Assembly: GCA_016280685.1 (NCBI GenBank)
Contig: JAEEHE010000081.1
Location: 1 to 5,577, forward strand
Reading direction: 5' to 3'
From: Caryophanales bacterium
GTDB taxonomy: Bacteria; Bacillota_I; Bacilli_A; RFN20; CAG-826
DNA length: 5,577 nt
A program made the translations under genes and the position numbers. Below are positions 1 through 5,577 of this stretch, in pieces. The notes beneath the pieces are model-generated. The model made no database searches. It had not been told where the DNA came from and saw nothing but the letters and a program-made list of their open reading frames with translations. How positions within the stretch are numbered: the stretch's first letter is position 1; each line of letters begins with the position of its first letter.

Positions 1-1
1 C

Positions 2-493
2 TATGGCGATCCATTGACCTTCTTAGCTACCTACAAGAAAGGTGGCGACTGGAAGTCCATCTTCCCATGGATTGATGATGAAAGAGTGGATAACTATACA
101 ACTTCTGGCGAACTCGGTTCCTTAACTCTTAACGAACCAGTCGATTTATTAAAAGCATATTCCGACCTCGTCGACTTAGGCGCTGTGGAAACTGAAAACT
201 TAACAAATCGTTACCAACACTTCGCTGAAGCTGAATATATGTTAATTAACGAATTGAACTTCTATAAACCACAAGTTAACTATGGTCAAGGTTGGTCATT
301 ATCCGTTAGTAAAGCTGCTGGTTATGAAGTTCCATCTTCTAACTACGGTTTATCCAATGAACGTATGTCTGGTATGTGGGTCTTAGAAGAACCATTAACC
401 AGAGAAGAGCGTAATGCTATTCGTGCGGAATATAATCAAGCTAAGAAAGATTTCACCGAAGCTCATAGCGCTTATTCGTTCTATGACGATTAG
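2..493 (+). CDS. oppA: Oligopeptide ABC transporter substrate-binding protein OppA/AmiA, C-terminal part (5' end outside window)
   Basis: This is the last 163 residues of an extracytoplasmic solute-binding protein of family 5 (SBP_bac_5), which captures peptides and delivers them to the OppBC channel. The open frame runs in from the left edge, so the signal peptide and any lipobox cysteine are not visible. The fragment opens with YGDPLTFL, matching the 'D-Y-x-D-P-x-T-F-L' segment of the family. It continues with NRYQHFAEAEYMLINEL, the usual 'R...y..AE..L..e' segment near the C-terminus. After the final core segment (MWVLEEPL) comes a charged, helical tail, LTREERNAIRAEYNQAKKDF, which resembles the C-terminal tail I remember from streptococcal AmiA. 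It ends at TAG, 92 bases before oppB. Family and role are supported by sequence and by the following oppBCDF genes; the peptide preference cannot be read from this part. Confidence 0.9.
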   Translation, partial: YGDPLTFLATYKKGGDWKSIFPWIDDERVDNYTTSGELGSLTLNEPVDLLKAYSDLVDLGAVETENLTNRYQHFAEAEYMLINELNFYKPQVNYGQGWSLSVSKAAGYEVPSSNYGLSNERMSGMWVLEEPLTREERNAIRAEYNQAKKDFTEAHSAYSFYDD

Positions 494-525
494 TCAATTA
501 TTCTTCTAATCATCGAAATAATTTT

Positions 526-563
526 AATTAGGGCTCCGGAGGCAAAAACCTCCGACCCTAATT
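526..563 (+). promoter_or_regulatory. Bulged hairpin between oppA and oppB (attenuator or mRNA-stabilising element)
   Basis: Bases 526-533 (AATTAGGG) pair with 556-563 (CCCTAATT), T535 pairs with A555, and 537-542 (CGGAGG) pairs with 549-554 (CCTCCG). The loop is CAAAAA (543-548), and C534 and C536 are single bulges on the left arm, so the stem has 15 base pairs. Only TTT (562-564) follows, without a proper T-tract, and the AT-rich half of the stem lies at its base, so it is a poor intrinsic terminator. In opp and other importer operons a hairpin at this site commonly protects the upstream binding-protein mRNA or lets only part of transcription through, giving more OppA than OppBCDF. That role is inferred. 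No convincing -35/-10 pair was seen in the rest of the 494-585 gap. Confidence 0.75.
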
Positions 564-571
564 TAGTGTCT

Positions 572-579
572 AAAGGAGG
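572..579 (+). promoter_or_regulatory. Ribosome binding site of oppB
   Basis: AAAGGAGG is a near-perfect Shine-Dalgarno sequence 6 bases before the ATG at 586. It decides the oppB start. The first ATG that would give a protein closer to the usual N-terminus (codon 36, at 691) has no such site in front of it, so the extra N-terminal helix of OppB is very probably real. Confidence 0.88.
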
Positions 580-585
580 GCTTTT

Positions 586-1773
586 ATGGCAACGTACATT
601 ATAGGCTACGGTATCATATTTCTAATCGTAGTTTTTATTGTGTTTTCCAAGCTTGTCAAAAGAAAAGTACTATTCGGCAACACCATCGCGATGCAGAGAA
701 TATTTGCCAATCCTTTATTGCATTATTCTATCAAAAGAGTCCTTTCATCTTTAATTTCCATTGCTTTAGCAATGTTGGTCACTTTCTTCCTCATTCGTGC
801 CGCCAAACCCGCGGATAATACATGTGGTGAGATTTTCGGAAGTATTAAGATGAAAAATCCTTCTTTATATGACATGCAATGCTCATCTTGGAAAGAAGCC
901 ATGGGCTTAAGCGGTTCATATTTTGAACAATTATTAAGATTCTTCTATTCTGTTATCCCCTTCCCTAAACTCGTTTGTTTAACTGAATATAACGCTGTTA
1001 CAATTGATGGCGTTTTAGAAACCAAAGGTGTCATCTCTAGCTGTCGTACAGTAGTATTTGATCTTGGTCGTATTTATAAATTAACAAATGTTCCTGATGG
1101 ATATCTCGTTACTGACTACTTACTGAGCAGAGCGGCTGTGTCCTTCAAAATTGGTATTTTTGCCGTTATTATCGAATTGGCATTAGGCTACCCATTTGGT
1201 ATCTTAATGGCCAAATATCAAAATGGTGTCTTTGACCGTATTGGCAAAGGCTACATTATGATTATCGACGCCATTCCTGGTGTCGCTTATTACTATATTT
1301 GGATGGCTATTTTGTGTAATTTATTCAAACTACCATTCCAATATGATTCCACCAATATTTCATCTTATCTCCCTGCAATTCTTACTATGGGTATTACCGG
1401 TATGTCTGGTATTGGCTTATGGGTAAGACGTTACATGGTTGATGAATTTAATGGTGACTATGTCAAATTCGCACGTAGTAAAGGTTTAAAAGAAAACCGC
1501 ATTATGACAATTCATATTTTGCGTAATGCTGTTGTCCCATTAGTTAGAACATTCCCAAGCGCGGTTATTGGTGCCTTGCTTGGTTCATACTTTATTGAAA
1601 ACATGTATGGCATTCCCGGAATCGGAAATGCTTTGATGGCCGCTCAAGGAACGGTTAACGTTTGGCTTATTCAAGGCATCATCTTATTCTCTGCGATGCT
1701 TTCTGTTTTATCTTATTTATTTGGTGATATCGTCACCGCTGCAGTTGATCCTCGTATCAGCTTTGAAGCATAG
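586..1773 (+). CDS. oppB: Oligopeptide ABC transporter permease OppB (AmiC-like), with extra N-terminal helix
   Basis: This 395-residue integral membrane protein forms one half of the peptide channel with OppC. The inner-membrane domain of the BPD_transp_1 family covers about residues 180-390. Its cytoplasmic EAA loop, which docks the ATPases, is at about 291-319 (DYVKFARSKGL through RNAVVPL), followed by a GIPGIGN motif (342-348) and a DPR near the end (388-390). The segment WVRRYMVDE (279-287) is typical of the Ami branch. The canonical first helix starts near residue 48 (SIKRVLSSL). Ahead of it is an additional hydrophobic helix (about 3-20) followed by basic SKLVKRK, predicting an outside N-terminus and a cytoplasmic linker, which keeps the remaining topology normal. 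The outer loop (about 72-180) is long and contains Cys80, Cys99, Cys131 and Cys153. The gene ends 15 bases before oppC. Family assignment is firm; the substrate is inferred. Confidence 0.93.
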   Translation: MATYIIGYGIIFLIVVFIVFSKLVKRKVLFGNTIAMQRIFANPLLHYSIKRVLSSLISIALAMLVTFFLIRAAKPADNTCGEIFGSIKMKNPSLYDMQCSSWKEAMGLSGSYFEQLLRFFYSVIPFPKLVCLTEYNAVTIDGVLETKGVISSCRTVVFDLGRIYKLTNVPDGYLVTDYLLSRAAVSFKIGIFAVIIELALGYPFGILMAKYQNGVFDRIGKGYIMIIDAIPGVAYYYIWMAILCNLFKLPFQYDSTNISSYLPAILTMGITGMSGIGLWVRRYMVDEFNGDYVKFARSKGLKENRIMTIHILRNAVVPLVRTFPSAVIGALLGSYFIENMYGIPGIGNALMAAQGTVNVWLIQGIILFSAMLSVLSYLFGDIVTAAVDPRISFEA

Positions 1774-1788
1774 GAAAGGAGGGGAGTT

Positions 1789-2874
1789 ATGGCTAAGAAA
1801 AATAAAAAAGAAGAGAAAATCAATAGCTTGTTCCAAGTTATTGATGATGACCCTCGTTTAGCAGGTGCCAAAGATGTTTCAGAAACCATTCCTGAAAATA
1901 TCGATGATTTATTTAAAGTCGTCGGCACTAGTGATGAAAGAATCGAAAGACTTGATTCCACTCCTTATTCCTATTGGAGATTAACATTTAAACATTTGTT
2001 TAAGAATCCTTTGGTTATCATTTGTTTGGTAATCCTTGGATTGCTAATCTTCTTCACCATCTTTGGTCCTTTGATGAGAAATTATCCACCTCTCGTAAAG
2101 AGTGGCATTGCTTATGTCCAAAGTGAATATCACTGGACTGAGTTGATAGGGCCTAATTCCGAACACTGGTTTGGTGTCTATTATCCATATAGTGATTCCC
2201 AAAATACCCTCGCATTTAGAGGATCAGATTTGTGGTATATCGTATGGAAAGGTGCGCAATTGTCCCTTATTTTAGGTACAATCGTTGCTTTGATCGATAC
2301 CGTGGTCGGTATTATTATGGGTTCCTTATGGGGCTATTTCCGTTGGTTAGATCCAATCCTTATTGAATTCCGTAATTTCGTCAATAACATTCCTACTTTG
2401 TTATTAGATATTCTTTTGATGAATTTCTTACCGCGAAATTTCTGGACGTTAATCTTGTTATTAACCGCCTTAGGTTGGGTTGGCTTAGCGGGCTTCATTC
2501 GTAACCAAATCATTATTATTAGAAATCGTGAATACAATATTGCTTCTCAAACTTTAGGTAGTTCTTCTATGACGATGATTACCCATAACTTATTACCATA
2601 TTTGGTAAGCGTTATCATCACCGTCGTTTCTACCGCTATTCCAGAAGCGATTTCTTCGGAGGTTGGTCTTGCCTACTTCAATTTATCGTTCTACTCCAGC
2701 CACAATGAAATTACATTGGGCCAAGTTTTAACTAGTGTTTGTAGATCGTTAAACTGGATGCAGCATCCCTACTTGATACTAGCGCCGATGATGGTAATGG
2801 CGCCTTTGACAGTATGTTTCTTCTATCTGGGCTTAGCTTTAGCGGATGCCACAGATCCGAAGAGCCATCGTTAG
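1789..2874 (+). CDS. oppC: Oligopeptide ABC transporter permease OppC (AmiD-like)
   Basis: This 361-residue permease is the second half of the peptide channel. A hydrophilic cytoplasmic tail (1-72) leads to PYSYWRLTF (59-67), the usual lead-in to helix 1 (about 74-94) in OppC/AmiD proteins. An outer loop containing NSEHWFG (123-129) follows, then the transport domain (about 150-355) with the EAA loop EYNIASQTLG...LLP (248-270), and a C-terminus LADATDPKSHR typical of the family. The tail is longer than in AmiD as I remember it and appears to contain a duplicated segment (I-x-x-LF-[QK]-V at 11-17 and 38-44). In the outer loop about 11 residues (roughly 130-142) replace the usual compact 'GTDxxGRD' segment. 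The start is fixed by AAAGGAGG at 1775-1782, 6 bases upstream of the ATG. It lies in one operon with oppB and oppD. Confidence 0.93.
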   Translation: MAKKNKKEEKINSLFQVIDDDPRLAGAKDVSETIPENIDDLFKVVGTSDERIERLDSTPYSYWRLTFKHLFKNPLVIICLVILGLLIFFTIFGPLMRNYPPLVKSGIAYVQSEYHWTELIGPNSEHWFGVYYPYSDSQNTLAFRGSDLWYIVWKGAQLSLILGTIVALIDTVVGIIMGSLWGYFRWLDPILIEFRNFVNNIPTLLLDILLMNFLPRNFWTLILLLTALGWVGLAGFIRNQIIIIRNREYNIASQTLGSSSMTMITHNLLPYLVSVIITVVSTAIPEAISSEVGLAYFNLSFYSSHNEITLGQVLTSVCRSLNWMQHPYLILAPMMVMAPLTVCFFYLGLALADATDPKSHR

Positions 2875-2879
2875 GAGGT
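2873..2879 (+). promoter_or_regulatory. Ribosome binding site of oppD, overlapping the oppC stop codon
   Basis: AGGAGGT shares its first two bases with the TAG stop of oppC and is 7 bases from the oppD ATG at 2887. Ribosomes finishing oppC cover this site, so initiation at oppD is likely coupled to oppC translation. The coupling is inferred from the arrangement. Confidence 0.85.
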
Positions 2880-2886
2880 TTCTTTT

Positions 2887-4014
2887 ATGGTAGATGAAGA
2901 AAGAAAAAATGTACCTGAAATGAATGCCTCCAAACAAACCACCCCAGAAGTGGTTCTTGATGTGAAAAACCTTTCTGTGGGCTTCGTGGTTCGTGGAAAG
3001 AAAATTAATGTTATTCGTAACATTGATTTAAAAGTATATAAAGGCGAAACATTAGCTATCGTTGGTGAATCTGGCTCTGGTAAATCGGTTACCACTAAAA
3101 CATTCACTGGTATGTTAGATAGCAATGGTCGTGTCACTAATGGTCACATTTATTTCCATGGTGAAGATATCGCTCAATATACCACTAATAAAGAATGGCA
3201 ACCTATTAGAGGTAAAAAGATTGCCACCATTTTCCAAGACCCGATGACTTCCTTAAATCCTTTATTAACTATTGGATTCCAAATTAGTGAAGTCTTACGT
3301 TTACACCATGGCTTGTCTCATAAAGAAGCTAAAGAAGAAGCCATTAGATTATTAAAGAAGGTCCATATTCCTAACGCTGAAAGACGTTATAGTGATTATC
3401 CTTTCCAATATTCTGGTGGTATGAGACAAAGAGTGGTCATTGCTATTGCTCTTGCCTGTCGTCCTGAAATCTTAATTTGTGACGAACCAACAACTGCTTT
3501 AGACGTTACTGTCCAAGCACAAATTCTTTCCTTAATTAAGGAATTACAAGAAGAATACCATTGGACAACTATCTTTATTACTCACGACTTAGGTGTTGTG
3601 GCTAATATTGCCGATAGAATCGCCGTTATGTATGGTGGACAAATCGTGGAATATGGTACAGCGGAAGATATTTTCTATCGTCCCGCTCATCCATATACAT
3701 GGGCGCTATTATGTTCCTTGCCACAATTAGGAACCAAAGAAGAACCTTTAAGTTACATTAAAGGCAATCCACCTTCATTCTCTTCGGAAATTATCGGCGA
3801 TGCTTTTGCACCTCGTAATGAATATGCGATGAATATCGATTTCTTAAAAGAACCACCGATGTTCCAAATTTCGCCTACCCATTGTGCGAAAACCTGGTTA
3901 TTAGACCCAAGAGCACCCAAAGTACAAAAACCAAAGGTTATTGAAGACCTTCATAACCGCATGAAAACAGCGGCCAAAGAATTAAAGAGACAGGAGGGTT
4001 TAGACAATGAATGA
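2887..4014 (+). CDS. oppD: Oligopeptide ABC transporter ATP-binding protein OppD (AmiE-like)
   Basis: This 375-residue cytoplasmic ATPase pairs with OppF and powers import. All nucleotide-binding motifs are present: Walker A GESGSGKS (60-67), Q-loop Gln117 in [11 protein letters not shown], signature YSGGMRQR (175-182), Walker B ILICDE (195-200) and the switch histidine His233 in ITHD. The C-terminal oligopeptide/dipeptide extension (oligo_HPY) begins at about 258 with [13 protein letters not shown] and includes KGNPPS (292-298). In many OppD/DppD proteins this extension binds a [4Fe-4S] cluster through four cysteines; here the aligned positions read [11 protein letters not shown] and only Cys333 is present, so cluster binding is unlikely. 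The SGGM form of the signature, with SGGQ in the partner, is usual for OppD/OppF pairs. The gene ends in tandem TGA codons and overlaps oppF by 8 bases. Confidence 0.95.
   Translation: MVDEERKNVPEMNASKQTTPEVVLDVKNLSVGFVVRGKKINVIRNIDLKVYKGETLAIVGESGSGKSVTTKTFTGMLDSNGRVTNGHIYFHGEDIAQYTTNKEWQPIRGKKIATIFQDPMTSLNPLLTIGFQISEVLRLHHGLSHKEAKEEAIRLLKKVHIPNAERRYSDYPFQYSGGMRQRVVIAIALACRPEILICDEPTTALDVTVQAQILSLIKELQEEYHWTTIFITHDLGVVANIADRIAVMYGGQIVEYGTAEDIFYRPAHPYTWALLCSLPQLGTKEEPLSYIKGNPPSFSSEIIGDAFAPRNEYAMNIDFLKEPPMFQISPTHCAKTWLLDPRAPKVQKPKVIEDLHNRMKTAAKELKRQEGLDNE
3992..3997 (+). promoter_or_regulatory. Ribosome binding site of oppF, inside the end of oppD
   Basis: AGGAGG lies within the last codons of oppD, 9 bases before the oppF ATG at 4007. 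The two genes overlap by 8 bases in different frames. This makes coupled translation likely and would help keep the two ATPases in equal amounts. Confidence 0.85.
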
Positions 4015-5062
4015 TGAAGAATTAAAGCTGCAAAACCCCTCTAAATCAGTGGAATCTGAAGAAAAGAAAACACTCGATGTCTTTGAAAAAGGTCGTTTAA
4101 GTCATCCTGAAGACGATGATATTATCGTCAAGATGAGAGACATGCGTGTGGCCTTTAAAATTGGCTCTATTGAAAGAGTTATTATTAATCACCTCGATTT
4201 AGATATTAAACGTGGTGAGATTCTCGGCTTAGTTGGTGAATCTGGTTCCGGTAAGACCACGATTGGTCGTGCCTTAATTAGAATTAATAAAGTCAGTGGT
4301 GGACTTGTCACTTATAACAATGTTCCTATCTCTGGTAAAATTCCTAAGGAAAATGAGCGTTTGTTAAAAACTAAAATGCAAATGATTTTCCAAGATCCAG
4401 GTGATTCCTTAAACGATCGTGCTAATATCGACTATATCGTTTCAGAAGGTTTAAGAGCTTTCCATCTTTATAAAGATGAAAATGATCGTTTAGAAAAAGT
4501 TACCAAAATGATGGAAAGAGTGGGATTACGTCCCGAATATTTAACTCGTTATCCTCACGAATTCTCTGGCGGTCAACGTCAAAGAATTGGTATTGCTCGT
4601 GCAATGATTATGGATCCTGAATTCATTATTGCTGACGAACCTATTTCCGCGTTAGACGTTTCTATTCGTGCGCAAGTATTAAATTTAATTAAAGAGTTCC
4701 AACAAGAAAGAAATTTAACCGTCTTGTTTATCGCTCATGACTTATCAGTCGTTAAATACATTTCCGATCGTATCGCTGTCATTTATGCTGGCCATATTGT
4801 GGAAATTGCCGAAGCGAATAGATTATTCGAAGCACCCTTACATCCATACACAAAATCTTTACTTTCTGCGGTCCCAATTCCTGACCCACATATTGAAAGA
4901 AAAAAGAAAATTGTCGTGTATAACCCCCACGAATTACATCATTATGTAAAAAGTGACGCTCCTAAATTAGTGGAAATTGAACCCGGTCATTTTGTCCGCT
5001 GCAACACCCCTGAATTAGAAGCATATACAAAAGAATTAGAAAGATTAGGAGGTAATCAATAA
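4007..5062 (+). CDS. oppF: Oligopeptide ABC transporter ATP-binding protein OppF (AmiF-like)
   Basis: This 351-residue cytoplasmic ATPase is the partner of OppD. Its motifs are intact: Walker A GESGSGKT (77-84), Q-loop Gln129 in [10 protein letters not shown], signature FSGGQRQR (186-193), Walker B FIIADE (206-211) and His244 in IAHD. The C-terminal extension starts with [17 protein letters not shown] (278-294), followed by [11 protein letters not shown] and [11 protein letters not shown] (323-333), which is close to the AmiF C-terminus as I remember it. Ahead of the ATPase domain is a hydrophilic, mostly acidic tail of about 38 residues, longer than in typical AmiF; its function is unknown. 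An ATG at 4011 is in another frame and stops after four codons, so 4007 is the start. The stop codon TAA shares its last base with the ATG of the next gene. Confidence 0.95.
   Translation: MNDEELKLQNPSKSVESEEKKTLDVFEKGRLSHPEDDDIIVKMRDMRVAFKIGSIERVIINHLDLDIKRGEILGLVGESGSGKTTIGRALIRINKVSGGLVTYNNVPISGKIPKENERLLKTKMQMIFQDPGDSLNDRANIDYIVSEGLRAFHLYKDENDRLEKVTKMMERVGLRPEYLTRYPHEFSGGQRQRIGIARAMIMDPEFIIADEPISALDVSIRAQVLNLIKEFQQERNLTVLFIAHDLSVVKYISDRIAVIYAGHIVEIAEANRLFEAPLHPYTKSLLSAVPIPDPHIERKKKIVVYNPHELHHYVKSDAPKLVEIEPGHFVRCNTPELEAYTKELERLGGNQ
5047..5053 (+). promoter_or_regulatory. Ribosome binding site of the LRR protein gene, inside the end of oppF
   Basis: AGGAGGT sits in the last codons of oppF, 8 bases before the ATG at 5062. 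The ATG uses the final A of the oppF TAA. The strong site and the 1-base overlap fix the start and indicate that the downstream gene is part of the same translated operon. Confidence 0.85.
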
Positions 5063-5577
5063 TGGCACGTGACATACAAGATTTAGGTGCTGATGTTTTT
5101 GACGATACCATTCCAGAGTCGCAAAGACGTCTATCTCCTAAAAAGAGAAATTATATTATTGGACTTCCTATTTTAGGTGTTCTTTTAGCGGGCATTGCGA
5201 CATTCGCCGTCGTCGCTTCTAACCTTTGGTTACAAGACATGGATTATTTGAAGAATGTGCAATTCTATTTCACTCCTGTTGACGTCAACGATAAGAATGC
5301 CCCCACCCCCACATTGACTTTATATAAACTCGATCCTAATACTAAATATCCCAAGAATTTCCGTATTCCTGAGAAAGTTAAAGGATATAAAGTTACCGCT
5401 ATTGCCCCAGAAGCTTTTAATGGCCATAACGAGATTCAATCCGTTACCTTCACTAAGTATGTTGATACAGTTGGTGAAAGAGCATTCTATGGCTGTCGTG
5501 GCATTAAAAAGTTTGTTTGGAACAAAGCGTTATCACACATTGGCGCCGATGCTTTTTCTGATACCGCTTTCTATGAC
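5062..5577 (+). CDS. Membrane-anchored leucine-rich-repeat (BspA/LRR_5-type) protein, N-terminal part (3' end outside window)
   Basis: The first 172 residues are visible and no stop codon occurs before the window edge. Residues 1-30 form a hydrophilic tail, acidic at first and basic just before the membrane (RRLSPKKR, 22-29). One helix follows (about 31-53, YIIGLPILGV onward). The basic residues in front predict a cytoplasmic N-terminus and an outward-facing remainder. From about residue 111 the protein has repeats of about 23 residues of the BspA/LRR_5 type: units start near 111, 134 and 157, each with the core 'V..I...AF' (AIAPEAF, TVGERAF, HIGADAF), and the second has the family's GC pair (144-145). 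Such domains usually bind proteins or host surfaces. This is not a standard Opp subunit, but its coupling to oppF suggests a link to peptide capture or assembly at the cell surface, which is inference. Total length and C-terminal domains are unknown. Confidence 0.87.
   Translation, partial: MARDIQDLGADVFDDTIPESQRRLSPKKRNYIIGLPILGVLLAGIATFAVVASNLWLQDMDYLKNVQFYFTPVDVNDKNAPTPTLTLYKLDPNTKYPKNFRIPEKVKGYKVTAIAPEAFNGHNEIQSVTFTKYVDTVGERAFYGCRGIKKFVWNKALSHIGADAFSDTAFYD

Noticed and set aside
526..566. Full rho-independent terminator after oppA
   Set aside because: Only three T residues follow the stem and its base is AT-rich; no promoter is visible before oppB, which would be needed if transcription stopped fully here.
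494..585. Promoter for oppBCDF in the intergenic gap
   Set aside because: The AT-rich bases before the hairpin contain no convincing -35/-10 pair with correct spacing.
691..693. Alternative oppB start at Met36, giving a more standard N-terminus
   Set aside because: No Shine-Dalgarno sequence precedes it, while AAAGGAGG stands 6 bases before the ATG at 586.
1713..1961. Open frame on the minus strand across the oppB-oppC junction (82 codons)
   Set aside because: It lies opposite two well-supported permease genes, has no recognisable domain and is explained as a shadow of their coding sequence.
2334..2537. Open frame on the minus strand inside oppC (67 codons)
   Set aside because: It lies opposite the conserved transport domain of OppC; its product is basic and resembles no protein I know.
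2871..3137. Open frame on the minus strand opposite the start of oppD (88 codons)
   Set aside because: It lies opposite the conserved Walker A region of oppD, so its open length follows from that gene's codons.
3530..3541. Perfect 12-base palindrome CCTTAATTAAGG
   Set aside because: It encodes the conserved S-L-I-K-E segment of OppD, and a similar TTTAATTAAA occurs at the matching L-I-K-E site in oppF; codon use in a conserved segment explains it.
4737..4949. Second plus-strand open frame inside oppF (70 codons)
   Set aside because: It is out of frame with the intact oppF, which is conserved throughout this region.
2887..5062. oppD and oppF as a recent tandem duplication
   Set aside because: They are the ancient paralogous ATPase pair found in all Opp systems, with different signature motifs and C-terminal extensions.

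Overview
The window holds one gene cluster, read entirely from the plus strand: the end of an oligopeptide-binding protein gene (oppA), then oppB, oppC, oppD and oppF complete, then the first 172 codons of a membrane-anchored leucine-rich-repeat protein that runs off the right edge. Nothing supports a gene on the minus strand. The only gene-free stretch between genes is 92 bases between oppA and oppB; elsewhere genes are 12-15 bases apart or overlap by 1 or 8 bases.

The sequence suggests a low-GC member of the Firmicutes/Mollicutes side of the tree. It is AT-rich, every gene starting inside the window has a strong AGGAGG-type ribosome binding site, and the transporter subunits resemble the streptococcal/lactococcal Ami-Opp branch as I remember it (AmiC, AmiD, AmiE and AmiF correspond to oppB, oppC, oppD and oppF). 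Tryptophan is read from TGG in all genes, and oppD ends at TGA TGA. The standard bacterial code is therefore in use, which argues against Mycoplasma, Ureaplasma and Spiroplasma. An uncultured gut lineage such as RF39, an Erysipelotrichia relative or an Acholeplasma-like organism would fit, but this is inference and the species cannot be named.

The genes work together as one ABC importer. OppA binds peptides outside the membrane, OppB and OppC form the channel, and OppD and OppF are the paired cytoplasmic ATPases. A 15-bp bulged hairpin sits between oppA and oppB, a common position for setting a higher level of binding protein than of membrane parts. The last gene begins within the oppF stop codon. 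Its product has a short cytoplasmic tail, one membrane helix and an outward-facing BspA/LRR_5-type repeat domain; it is not a standard part of an Opp system.

Most of the window is an ordinary opp operon. The points worth a second look are the coupled LRR protein, the intercistronic hairpin, an extra N-terminal helix and a four-cysteine outer loop in OppB, an apparent small duplication in the OppC cytoplasmic tail, and the missing iron-sulfur cysteines in the OppD C-terminus. I see no evidence of a wholly new system, mobile element, CRISPR array or RNA gene.
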